Shown in pieces: positions 6,780 through 13,952 of a DNA stretch of 20,551 nt. Numbering within the stretch: the stretch's first letter is position 1; each line of letters begins with the position of its first letter. Both the position numbers and the translations under genes were made by a program. The DNA comes from Streptomyces lilacinus (GTDB lineage Bacteria > Actinomycetota > Actinomycetes > Streptomycetales > Streptomycetaceae): NCBI GenBank assembly GCA_000715685.1, contig KL569378.1:1-20551 (forward strand). Direction: 5' to 3'. The notes beneath the pieces are model-generated. The model was not told the origin of the DNA. It saw nothing but the letters and a program-made list of their open reading frames with translations, and searched no databases.

Positions 6780-7088
6780 TCAGTAGCCTTCGGTGAAGAG
6801 CCGCGACGCCTTCATGTCAGTGACGTGGTAATGGTCCGCGCCTTCACGGATCTTGCTCGAAACCTGCTTCAGGATTTCACCGATCGCATTGGCGCGGTCC
6901 TGAAGCCGCCGCTGAGCTTCGTCCATGGCTTGCTTGGCCTCACCCTCCCAGCCGGCCGAGACGTTGGCGACGGCAGACTTCATGGCGTCGATCTCGCGCT
7001 GCACCACACCTGCAGCACTGCCGATCTGATTGGCCGTCTCCTGCAGCGAGGCGTACGTGACGAGAAGCTCGCCACCGTTTGCTGTCAT
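6780..7088 (-). CDS. WXG100-family (Esx-like) T7SS substrate with C-terminal YxxxD
   Basis: A 102-residue protein with two long amphipathic helices hinged at W47-E48-G49, the WXG100 signature. Near the C terminus it has Y87-H-V-T-D91, matching the YxxxD/E secretion signal that in mycobacteria is on one partner of each Esx dimer (CFP-10/EsxB type). The length is typical. ATG 7088 is chosen because GGGAG precedes it at good spacing; an in-frame ATG at 7103 would add five residues. It is the last gene of the minus-strand operon, 50 bp after the other WXG100 gene, with which it probably forms the secreted heterodimer. Which of the S. coelicolor esxA/esxB names applies cannot be settled by eye. 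Confidence 0.9.
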   Translation of the reverse strand: MTANGGELLVTYASLQETANQIGSAAGVVQREIDAMKSAVANVSAGWEGEAKQAMDEAQRRLQDRANAIGEILKQVSSKIREGADHYHVTDMKASRLFTEGY

Positions 7089-7138
7089 TCTCCCACTCCC
7101 CATGTCATGTCCGGGCGTCAGAGCCCGCTTGGCTCGGC

Positions 7139-7465
7139 TCAGCCCTTGATGTAGTGCTCGATCGCACTGGTGGACTTAATGGTCGATGCGATGTCGTCGT
7201 CGGCCGCACCGCTCAGGGTGTGGGTCTTGGCCACTGCCGCGCGCACATGGTCGATCAGCTGCCGCACGGCGTCGTGCTCCCGGTTCAGCTCCTCCTGCGC
7301 GGCACGGAAGACACTGTGCGCCTTGCCCTTCCACGCCCCGTCGACGGTCGCAATCGCATTCGCGAGGGTGCGCAGGTTGGCCGTGAACGCCTGGCTGGAC
7401 TGGTCCATGGCATTCGTGAAAGCCCGGAACGCATCGTCTTGGACCTTCTGCTTGTTCTGCGACAT
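7139..7465 (-). CDS. WXG100-family (Esx-like) protein, partner
   Basis: A 108-residue protein with a helix, W45-K46-G47 turn, helix, and a Ser/Thr/Asp-containing tail (AADDDIASTIKSTSAIEHYIKG). It lacks a clear YxxxD/E tail motif, which fits the role of the signal-less partner in an Esx heterodimer. ATG 7465 follows a GGGGATGG ribosome binding site. It lies 62 bp after the mycP gene and 50 bp before the second WXG100 gene. In S. coelicolor, EsxA and EsxB are secreted by the T7SS and affect sporulation; a similar role here is inference from family and context. Confidence 0.9.
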   Translation of the reverse strand: MSQNKQKVQDDAFRAFTNAMDQSSQAFTANLRTLANAIATVDGAWKGKAHSVFRAAQEELNREHDAVRQLIDHVRAAVAKTHTLSGAADDDIASTIKSTSAIEHYIKG

Positions 7466-7527
7466 TTTTCACCATCCCCCATGAGTTTGTCGGCGAATTG
7501 AATCGCCCCGAAGTCGCACTCCGTAAT

Positions 7528-8763
7528 CTAGCCGACCGGCCCGTTACCGGCCGACCAATACGGAGCGGTTCTGTTGCGACGCCGCACCAGCACGATCGCG
7601 GTGACGACAGCAGCCGCGACGACCACTGCTCCGGCACCGACACCCAACCACAGGGGGCTGACATCGCTGCTGCCACTGCTGGTCGCCGCTGCGGGTGACG
7701 TGGCGTCACTCGAAGGCGACGGTGCGGGTGCGGGTGCGGACGGCTGCTTCGCCCCGGACAACAGCGGGTTGACGTCGGCCGGGCCGGGGTCCCCCTCCCC
7801 GTCCAGGACGACCTTGCGGGGGCGGACGATACCGTAGCCGATGTAGGGGCTCGGGATCTTGCCGGTGGTCGGTTTGCCCGCGGTGTCCAGCATGACGCGC
7901 AGCACTTGGTTGTTGGTCCAGTCCGGGTGCTTCGCCCAGATGAGGGCGGCGGAGGCGGAGGCGAGGGCGGTGGCGGGGCTGGTTCCTCCAGTGGCGCAGA
8001 AGCCTGCGCTTTCCCTGCAACGCCCAGGGATCTCCTGTCCCGGGGCGGCGAGAGATACATGGCTGGCGCTGTTGGACCACTTGGTGACGGTGCTCGTACT
8101 GTCAATGGCGCCCACCGAAACGACCCCTGGCGCCGCCGCCGGATAGTTCGGAACGTTTACCCCGTCGCCATCGTTACCCGAGCCAGCAAAGACGAGACTG
8201 CCCTTCCTCAAGGCGTAGCTCACAGCCTCTTCGATCTGCGAGTGGCCTTTTGACGCCGGTCCGGCCATGGAGACGTTGATGATTCGCGCACCGTGGTCGG
8301 CCGCATAGCGGATGCCTTTGGCCATGAGCGGGTCAGTGACGTCCACCAAGCCGCCAGGAACCTTGACGGGAAGGATTCGCGCACCGGGGGCGAGCCCCTG
8401 GACTCCCCCGCCCGCTCCAGTACCGGCGATGAGGGAAGCCATCTGAGTTCCATGGCCATCACTGTCGGAGACGGCACCGGCTGGGTTCTGGGCATCGGAC
8501 ATGTCCGCCCCCTGCAGCACCTGGCCTCGGAGCTCCTCCACGGACGTGTCCACACCCGAGTCGACCACAGCGACGGTCAGTCCGTCACCACGGCTCACCT
8601 TCCACATGTCTTCCGCCTGCATGGCGTCGAGGTACCACTGCTTCGACCGCAAGCTGTCCGCCATGGCAGCGCCGGGAGATACACCCCACAGCACAGTGGC
8701 AGCTATTACAGCCGACACCACGGAGCGGACACGCTGCCGCCTGGGCCTGTACAGAAATTGCAT
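7528..8763 (-). CDS. mycP: Type VII secretion mycosin (MycP-like subtilase), second copy
   Basis: A 411-residue subtilisin-family serine protease. Residues 1-35 are a Sec-type signal (basic start, hydrophobic core, GAAMA end). The catalytic triad is D68 (VAVVDSG), H104 (DSDGHGT) and S262 (GGTSPAT), with oxyanion N197 (GSGND). After a Ser/Pro/Ala linker a single membrane helix at about residues 374-393 is followed by a basic RRRNR stop-transfer. This is the mycosin layout: a protease domain outside the cytoplasmic membrane, anchored at its C terminus. It is less canonical than the other copy in this locus, having TSPAT rather than TSF[SA]AP around the nucleophile and no N-terminal extension before the catalytic domain. 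It sits between the PPE-like gene and the WXG100 pair. ATG 8763 has GAGGAGG 12 bp upstream, slightly far. Confidence 0.88.
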   Translation of the reverse strand: MQFLYRPRRQRVRSVVSAVIAATVLWGVSPGAAMADSLRSKQWYLDAMQAEDMWKVSRGDGLTVAVVDSGVDTSVEELRGQVLQGADMSDAQNPAGAVSDSDGHGTQMASLIAGTGAGGGVQGLAPGARILPVKVPGGLVDVTDPLMAKGIRYAADHGARIINVSMAGPASKGHSQIEEAVSYALRKGSLVFAGSGNDGDGVNVPNYPAAAPGVVSVGAIDSTSTVTKWSNSASHVSLAAPGQEIPGRCRESAGFCATGGTSPATALASASAALIWAKHPDWTNNQVLRVMLDTAGKPTTGKIPSPYIGYGIVRPRKVVLDGEGDPGPADVNPLLSGAKQPSAPAPAPSPSSDATSPAAATSSGSSDVSPLWLGVGAGAVVVAAAVVTAIVLVRRRNRTAPYWSAGNGPVG

Positions 8764-8802
8764 GCGGTCGGCGACCTCCTCGACGCAACGCAGGTACTCG
8801 GA

Positions 8803-10215
8803 CTATTCAATGACAGGCGGAACAGTGTCCCGCTTTCCGCGGGCCCAGGTCTCTTCATCCTCCGTCAGGTAAGCAGGGCGCGATGTCTGCTGCCGTCGTG
8901 CACCTCCGGCCGGAGCAGCCCCTGCGTGAGGGACCATGCCTGAGGACTGGTGGTCGCGCACGAGCCCCGATCCCCCTGGCGTGAATGCCGAGCGTCCTGC
9001 CGCTTGGACCGAGGGAGCAGCTCCGACGGGTCCACCTGGCGTCAGGAACCTACGCTGACCGGAAGCGTTGTACCCGCCGGGGCCACCGCTCGCGGCAGCA
9101 CCCGGAACGCTCCCCATCCCCACGGGGCCACGGCCGACCAGCCCGCCCTCCTCCCCGACCACCGTTCCACGCGGCAGCCGTGGCGCGCCTGCCCCGGGGC
9201 CTGGCCGGTTGGGCAAACCACCCACGATCCCGTCACTCGTACCGGGCCCCTTGGGCCCCTCACCCCGGGGTACGGAGAGGCCATACTGCGGGCCCCTTGT
9301 GCCTGTGGTTCCTCGGACGGGTCCAGGTTCGCCGCCGGCGGTTACGGGCCAGCCCTGAACACTGCGCCCCGGGCCGACCGGCCCGGGTGGCATGACCACT
9401 TCGGCTTGGCGTCCTCGGGGGGCATCACCTGTCTGGGGAGGGATTCCCTGGGTGGTGGTAGCGGGATCAGCAGGTGGGGCAACGGCGGTCGAGTCGATGG
9501 TCGTGCCGGAAACCGACGCACCCACCGGCGCACCGCCGATGCTCGTGTGCCCCCCGGCCCGCGGACCATCGACCCCCGCGGGGGACAAGTGGCTCTCAGG
9601 TGCAGCACCTGGTGCCATCCCAGCACCACCAGCAGGCCGGTAGGCCCCGGAAGCGCCCGTGGCTCCCACCCCCGCGGCGGGTGCGCCCGACTCGTACGGC
9701 CGCTCCCAGCCCTCGATGCCGTTCGTGAAACCGGGCAACACGAACCGCGGCTCCTCCAGCTTCCCCAGATCCGCACCCGCCGTCGTGTAGTACGAGTCCA
9801 CCAGCCGCATCGCGTCCACCGCCGCCTGGCGGTCCTTTTCCGCGGCGGCCATGCGTGCCTTCTCCTTCTCCGCATCCACGAGGCACGGCGAAGTGCTGGG
9901 CTTGGGCATGTGGGACTGGGCCTTGGCGAGGCCTTCCGCCGCCTTGTTCATCACCGCACCGGCGGACGACGTGTAGTGGGCCAGCTTCGTGGTCTGCATG
10001 ACCATCTGCTCGCCCCACTTGCGGAACGCGTCGCCGCCCTCGCCTTCCAGCTTGACCCGGGCCACGTGGTCCTTGAGGTCCTTGCTGATGGCGTCCAGAT
10101 CACCGAAGGCATCCTGCAGTGCCTTGCCGACCGCGGCCAGGCGGTCCGGTTTGCCGTTCGCCACCATCTCGTAGAGCTCTGCGTGGCTCTTGCCCTGGAA
10201 CTCGCTCTCCGACAT
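8803..10215 (-). CDS. PPE-like T7SS protein with Pro/Gly-rich linker and conserved tail
   Basis: A 470-residue protein. Residues 1-140 are a helical bundle (LYEMVANGKPDRLAAVGKAL, then a helix containing FRKWGEQM) resembling PPE/WXG-type substrate domains. Residues about 170-440 are a low-complexity Gly/Pro/Ala region with repeated GGP and GTVVG-like pieces. The last about 25 residues (PAYLTEDEETWARGKRDTVPPVIE) form a tail I know to recur in Streptomyces PPE-like proteins. There is no signal peptide or membrane helix. ATG 10215 follows GGGGAGG. It is downstream of a small helical protein (14 bp gap) and upstream of mycP, so it is a probable secreted substrate or EspB-like structural factor. 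The function is inferred. Confidence 0.8.
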   Translation of the reverse strand: MSESEFQGKSHAELYEMVANGKPDRLAAVGKALQDAFGDLDAISKDLKDHVARVKLEGEGGDAFRKWGEQMVMQTTKLAHYTSSAGAVMNKAAEGLAKAQSHMPKPSTSPCLVDAEKEKARMAAAEKDRQAAVDAMRLVDSYYTTAGADLGKLEEPRFVLPGFTNGIEGWERPYESGAPAAGVGATGASGAYRPAGGAGMAPGAAPESHLSPAGVDGPRAGGHTSIGGAPVGASVSGTTIDSTAVAPPADPATTTQGIPPQTGDAPRGRQAEVVMPPGPVGPGRSVQGWPVTAGGEPGPVRGTTGTRGPQYGLSVPRGEGPKGPGTSDGIVGGLPNRPGPGAGAPRLPRGTVVGEEGGLVGRGPVGMGSVPGAAASGGPGGYNASGQRRFLTPGGPVGAAPSVQAAGRSAFTPGGSGLVRDHQSSGMVPHAGAAPAGGARRQQTSRPAYLTEDEETWARGKRDTVPPVIE

Positions 10216-10229
10216 TCCGTTCGCCTCCC

Positions 10230-10691
10230 CTACAGGCCCGTTCCGGCGGTTCCGCCTTCGCTCTTCGCCGGCGGCGGCGTGGTGCCGCTCTTGCCGATCA
10301 GCTGGCGCTCGTACTCCCCTGCCCGCTTCTGGATCGCTCGCATGCGTGCGGCTTCGTCGGCGTCGACGCCGTCGTAGCCGCGTTCGGCGATGACGGCGGC
10401 GAGGCCCATGGCCTCGATCTGGTCGCCGAACTGCTTGGAGAGCAGTTCCAGCCGGGCGTGCACCTTGTCGTAGAGCGCGGCCAGTTGCTGTGCCGAGCCG
10501 AAGTTCTGGCCGAATGTCTGCGGAGGGACCTTCTGGTCGCCGATCGTCTTCGGCGAGGCCGAGGACTTCTCCAGCTTGGCCAGTGCCTCGTCGATGCGGT
10601 TCTTGAACGTCGTCAGCGTTTCGGCTTCTTTGGCCAGGTGGCCGTTGCCCGAGGGCGTCGAGGCCTGGCCGGCCGAGTCGCGCGTATTCAC
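10230..10691 (-). CDS. Small helical protein upstream of the PPE-like gene
   Basis: A 153-residue, mostly helical protein with disordered ends and no signal or membrane segment. The core (TTFKNRIDEALAKLEKS, then ALYDKVHARLELLSKQFGDQ and IEAMGLAAVIAERGYDGV) would form a helical hairpin of the size seen in PE- or Esx-like partners. GTG 10691 is preferred because GGGGGAGG lies six bases upstream; the ATG at 10706 lies upstream of that site and has none of its own. A small helical protein directly upstream of a PPE-like protein mirrors mycobacterial PE-PPE gene pairs, so it may be a cosecreted partner. That is inference from order. Confidence 0.75.
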   Translation of the reverse strand: MNTRDSAGQASTPSGNGHLAKEAETLTTFKNRIDEALAKLEKSSASPKTIGDQKVPPQTFGQNFGSAQQLAALYDKVHARLELLSKQFGDQIEAMGLAAVIAERGYDGVDADEAARMRAIQKRAGEYERQLIGKSGTTPPPAKSEGGTAGTGL

Positions 10692-10709
10692 CGAATCCTC
10701 CCCCATGTG

Positions 10710-10733
10710 GCGCCGCTTGCTGCGGTGCGGCGC
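10710..10733. terminator. Hairpin between the beta-propeller array and the substrate operon
   Basis: GCGCCGC (10710-10716) and GCGGCGC (10727-10733) form a 7-bp stem with a 10-base loop. It is downstream of the beta-propeller gene ending at 10781 and upstream of the GTG start at 10691. It may terminate the upstream unit or act as a 5'-leader structure. Confidence 0.4.
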
Positions 10734-10780
10734 TTACAGCACTCTAGCCACTCGTGTTGCGCGGCCCCACCGGGATAGCG

Positions 10781-12097
10781 TCAACCTGCCATGACGGCAA
10801 CGACCACGTCCGTGTCCTGGGACTCCAGTGAGCCTTCGTTCACGAGCAGCAGCTGTTCTCCTCGCAGGTGTGCGGTCGTGCTCCTGCCGTGAGCGAGGCG
10901 GGACTCCGTCGTGCGCAGGTCGCCGGACAGGTGTGTCGTGTGCGTGGCCTTTCCGTTCGCGGTCGCGACGGTGGCGAGCTCGCCCACCCGCTCGGGGGTG
11001 GCGGCGACGTAGACGGTCAGCTTGCCGTCCCGGACCGCAACGGGCAGCGCCGTCCGGTTGGCGTCGGCCTTGTACGTCCAGCGCTCGTGCCCGGTCGTGA
11101 GGTCGAACGCCCTGGTTGCTCCCTTGCCGGCGATGTAGACGGTGTCCCCGTCGACCAGGAACTCCGGGCACTTGCTCATGGAGGATGAGCAGGAGTGGCT
11201 GTCGTGGTCGCGGCGGAGGGCGATGCGGGAGCGTTCCTTGTCGTCCTTGTCGTCCAGGGTCACCACGTGGGTGCGCACGCCGAGGCCGTTGCCGACCAGG
11301 AGGACGACCGGCCGGGTGGAGAGGATGTCGTAGACCATCTCTCCTTCCTCCCCCTGCCACTTCCAGCGGGGGCGATCGAGGGCCTTGGGGTCGTGCGCGC
11401 TGACGGTGGTACGCCGGTCCGTGCAGTAGCGCCGGGTCACGAACTGGGCGCCGCCCGCCGTGCCGACGTCCTCGCACGACGGCTCACGCAGCGATTCGGC
11501 CAGCAGCTTCCCGTCGGACAACTCGAATACCTTGGTTCCCGTGGCCCATGTGACCAGGCCCCTGCCACCGCTCACCGATACGGTGGGCGCCACCCTCCAC
11601 TTGTCCCGTCGGAAGTTGTCCATTTCGGGGTCTTCCTGAGTGAAGAGTGCGACTTCCCCCACCCACAGCTGCACGCCACGTCGGATGTCGATGGCGGTCA
11701 CCACACCACAGGTGCCACCGAAGTCGAGGGCCAGGAAGACACGCCCGTCGTCGCTGTCCCGGGAGGCGGAGCACAGTGTCCCGTCCAGCACCAGGGACCA
11801 TTGCTTCTGCCCGGATTTGAGGTCGTACGCCGTCAGCATGTCGGGCTCGGCCTTGACGACTGCGGTCGGTGTGAACCAGGTTCCCGGTGCCCATTGTGCA
11901 TTTTTGGACGGCGCCGTTCGGGCTGTCTTCTTCCATGCCTGGGCACCGGATTTCAGGGATGGGCCGTCCTGGGAACCGGCGGGTTTCCCACCGGGTTCCA
12001 TACGGGACCAGGTCCAATAGCCGGCACCGCAGCCGAGCAGGAGAACGACGGCGAGCGCGATGCCCCATGTACGTCGCGGCAGTTGGCGTGACAACAA
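10781..12097 (-). CDS. PQQ-like beta-propeller membrane protein, beta type (copy 2)
   Basis: A 438-residue protein. A short basic N terminus (LSRQLPRRT) is followed by one membrane helix at about 10-31 and an extracytoplasmic eight-blade-type propeller. Blade signatures include LTAYDLKSGQKQW, VTAIDIRRGVQLW and TRAFDLTTGHERW. Cysteine pairs are conserved with the copy at 13953-15512, such as C20C (20 residues between) in the first blades and C(EDV...)C in the middle. It lacks the Pro-rich cytosolic tail of the other three paralogs. The start codon is TTG (12097), with GGAG upstream. It follows its alpha-type partner by 33 bp, so they are cotranscribed. PQQ-like repeats here most likely serve protein binding at the T7SS; no PQQ-dependent enzyme motif is visible. 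Confidence 0.82.
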   Translation of the reverse strand: MLSRQLPRRTWGIALAVVLLLGCGAGYWTWSRMEPGGKPAGSQDGPSLKSGAQAWKKTARTAPSKNAQWAPGTWFTPTAVVKAEPDMLTAYDLKSGQKQWSLVLDGTLCSASRDSDDGRVFLALDFGGTCGVVTAIDIRRGVQLWVGEVALFTQEDPEMDNFRRDKWRVAPTVSVSGGRGLVTWATGTKVFELSDGKLLAESLREPSCEDVGTAGGAQFVTRRYCTDRRTTVSAHDPKALDRPRWKWQGEEGEMVYDILSTRPVVLLVGNGLGVRTHVVTLDDKDDKERSRIALRRDHDSHSCSSSMSKCPEFLVDGDTVYIAGKGATRAFDLTTGHERWTYKADANRTALPVAVRDGKLTVYVAATPERVGELATVATANGKATHTTHLSGDLRTTESRLAHGRSTTAHLRGEQLLLVNEGSLESQDTDVVVAVMAG

Positions 12098-12130
12098 AGA
12101 CTCCGTTCGAGCAGGGCTGTGGGGGGACGG

Positions 12131-13531
12131 TCAGTTGAACGACAGCAGGAGGTGGGGAGAGGAAATCCCGAGCCCGGAGGCCATGAAGACCCTGCCGTCC
12201 TCGAAGTACACCTCACCGAAGAGCGCCGCTTCCCTTTCCTCCCGAGCGCTCTCCGCCGGCAGTCGCTTGACCACTGTCGGAGTTCCGTCCCGTGGTTCGA
12301 GCGTCACGAGCCTGCCGCCCTCGTCGCCCTGCGCGTACTGATAGATCAGGGGCTTGTCGCCCAGGAACTGGAGCGGTACACCGACCCGCTTACCGCCCGC
12401 ATCGCTCGCCCAGCGCTTCTCTCCGGTGGCCAGATCGATGGCGATGATTTTGTTCGTGCTCTCTCCGGCCGGACCGCTCGCCGTGCCTTCCGTGGACAGG
12501 TAGACGGTGTCCTTGCTGAACACGGCGTTCGCCGCGTTCCCGTTATCGGTGAGCGAGATCCGGTTCCGGGTACGGCCCTCCGGGGTGAGGGTGATCAGGT
12601 CGGACGAGTTGTCGCGTTCGTCGACTTTCGCAACGGCGACGACAACGGGATCCACCGAGGGAATTCCCATCATCTTCAGGCCGTCCGGCACCTTCCAGGT
12701 CCAGATGTCCTTGCCGGTACCGGGGTCGATGCGCTGGATGAACATGCGGTCGTGGGGACATTTGATCACCGACAGCAGTGCCGTGCCTTTGGTCGAGTTG
12801 CGGTACTCCACGCAGTTGAGGAGCAAATCCTTCTTCGGCTGCGCGAGAACCCTTCCGTCGCCGACCGCGAACGTGGCGGATTCACTCGACGACAGAACCT
12901 TGACGGTGTCGTTGACGAGCACGACCTGCATGTCCGTGTATCCGCCGCCGTACCTGCTGGGCAGTTTCTTGTCCCACTTCGCGCGGCCGCTCCTGAGGTC
13001 CACAGCCATCAGATCGGCGCAGCTGGAGCCGTCCTTCGCATAGGCGACGACACCGACGTCCTTCTCGGCCCGGCGGGAAGTCGCACAGAGCGTCCCCGGA
13101 ATGCGCACGTTCCACTGCTGCTTGCCGTGAGCGATGTCGTAGGCCGTGATGTTGCCGGTCCGGGTACGGATGACGTTGCCGTTCGCGAACCAGGTGGTCC
13201 ATCCCTTGCCTCTGGAGGCGGTCTGATCGTCCTTGTCCGGGTTGGTGACCAGCCAGTCGAGCTGGGAGTCCAGTCGGCCCGTCTTCGGCGGCTTCGCCTG
13301 CGGCTTTCCGCTGCCACTGCCACCGCCGTCGCCGCGGCCCCACAGCCACCAGCCGCCCCCGCCGAGGGCGGCGACGAGAAGCGCCAAGGCCAGGGTGATG
13401 AGCAGAACCTTGCGGCGGCGGCCTGTCGCGGCAGGGGGCAGGGGCGGGGGTGGGGGTGCTGCCGGGCCGAAGGGTGGTGGGGGTGGGCCGAAGCCCTGGT
13501 GGGGCGCTGGAGGTATGGGAGGTTGAGTCAT
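12131..13531 (-). CDS. PQQ-like beta-propeller membrane protein, alpha type (copy 2)
   Basis: A 466-residue protein: a Pro-rich cytosolic tail (residues 1-36, starting MTQPPIPPAPHQGFGP), a basic GRRRK, a membrane helix at about 41-65 ending in WWLWGRG, a Gly/Ser linker, then a beta-propeller with blades such as ITAYDIAHGKQQW and IIAIDLATGEKRW. It shares LDSQLDWL and C21C (CATSRR to SSC) with the copy at 15575-16942 and so belongs to the alpha type. The C terminus ends in a blade motif (VYFEDGRVFMASGLGISS). ATG 13531 has only a weak ribosome binding site. It is the first gene of a two-gene unit with the beta-type copy downstream. It probably acts outside the membrane at the secretion machine, with the Pro-rich tail inside. 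Confidence 0.85.
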   Translation of the reverse strand: MTQPPIPPAPHQGFGPPPPPFGPAAPPPPPLPPAATGRRRKVLLITLALALLVAALGGGGWWLWGRGDGGGSGSGKPQAKPPKTGRLDSQLDWLVTNPDKDDQTASRGKGWTTWFANGNVIRTRTGNITAYDIAHGKQQWNVRIPGTLCATSRRAEKDVGVVAYAKDGSSCADLMAVDLRSGRAKWDKKLPSRYGGGYTDMQVVLVNDTVKVLSSSESATFAVGDGRVLAQPKKDLLLNCVEYRNSTKGTALLSVIKCPHDRMFIQRIDPGTGKDIWTWKVPDGLKMMGIPSVDPVVVAVAKVDERDNSSDLITLTPEGRTRNRISLTDNGNAANAVFSKDTVYLSTEGTASGPAGESTNKIIAIDLATGEKRWASDAGGKRVGVPLQFLGDKPLIYQYAQGDEGGRLVTLEPRDGTPTVVKRLPAESAREEREAALFGEVYFEDGRVFMASGLGISSPHLLLSFN

Positions 13532-13675
13532 GAGAGGACGCCTTTTCGTCCGGGGATGGTGCGGTGTGAAGCGGGAGCGTGGCCGAACTGCCGCGCGGAG
13601 CGGCCGGGGATTGCTAGCGTCGGCGCGAGTGCCCGTATCCGTACTGTCGGACGACCGGAAGAGGAGCCCTGCGCA

Positions 13676-13909
13676 GTGGCCACTGAAGAAGAGAAGGAAG
13701 CGCTGTACGCCATGGACATCTCGGGCGCGGAGTGGATCAGCGCGCCGGGTGACACCTCGGAGGTGCGCGTCGAGATCGCGTACCTGGACGGGGGCGCCGT
13801 GGGGATGCGGTCGTCGGCCGATCCGGACACCGTGCTGCGTTACACCGCGAGCGAGTGGGAGGCCTTCGTGCTGGGCGTGCGGGACGGGGAGTTCGACATC
13901 GAGGTGTGA
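13676..13909 (+). CDS. DUF397-family (BldB-like) small protein
   Basis: A 77-residue protein with the DUF397 core: SGAEWIS near residue 19, VRVEIAYL, AVGMRSSADPDTVLRYT corresponding to the usual VRDSKDP..L.F, and the C-terminal EWEAFVLGVRDGEFD helix. GTG 13676 is chosen for the GAGGAG nine bases upstream. It is the only plus-strand gene among minus-strand T7SS genes and converges on a perfect hairpin. S. coelicolor bldB, a developmental regulator, belongs to this family and lies in that species' ESX locus. The position here makes a BldB-related role plausible, but I cannot confirm orthology, and the product seems shorter than BldB as I recall it. Confidence 0.85.
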   Translation: MATEEEKEALYAMDISGAEWISAPGDTSEVRVEIAYLDGGAVGMRSSADPDTVLRYTASEWEAFVLGVRDGEFDIEV

Positions 13910-13912
13910 GCC

Positions 13913-13947
13913 ATTGCGACGCGGGCGGTACCCGCCCGCGTCGCAAT
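13913..13947. terminator. Bidirectional terminator hairpin
   Basis: ATTGCGACGCGGGCG (13913-13927) and its exact complement (13933-13947) form a 15-bp stem, extendable by one G-C pair. The loop is 3-5 bases. It sits 3 bp after the DUF397 stop and 5 bp before the end of the convergent beta-propeller gene, so it serves both. Confidence 0.88.
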
Positions 13948-13952
13948 CAGGG

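Noticed and set aside
12119..13909. Long plus-strand open frame opposite two T7SS genes
   Set aside because: It is the antisense shadow of the minus-strand propeller gene. Only the last 78 codons, from GTG 13676, have a ribosome binding site and a recognisable (DUF397) sequence.
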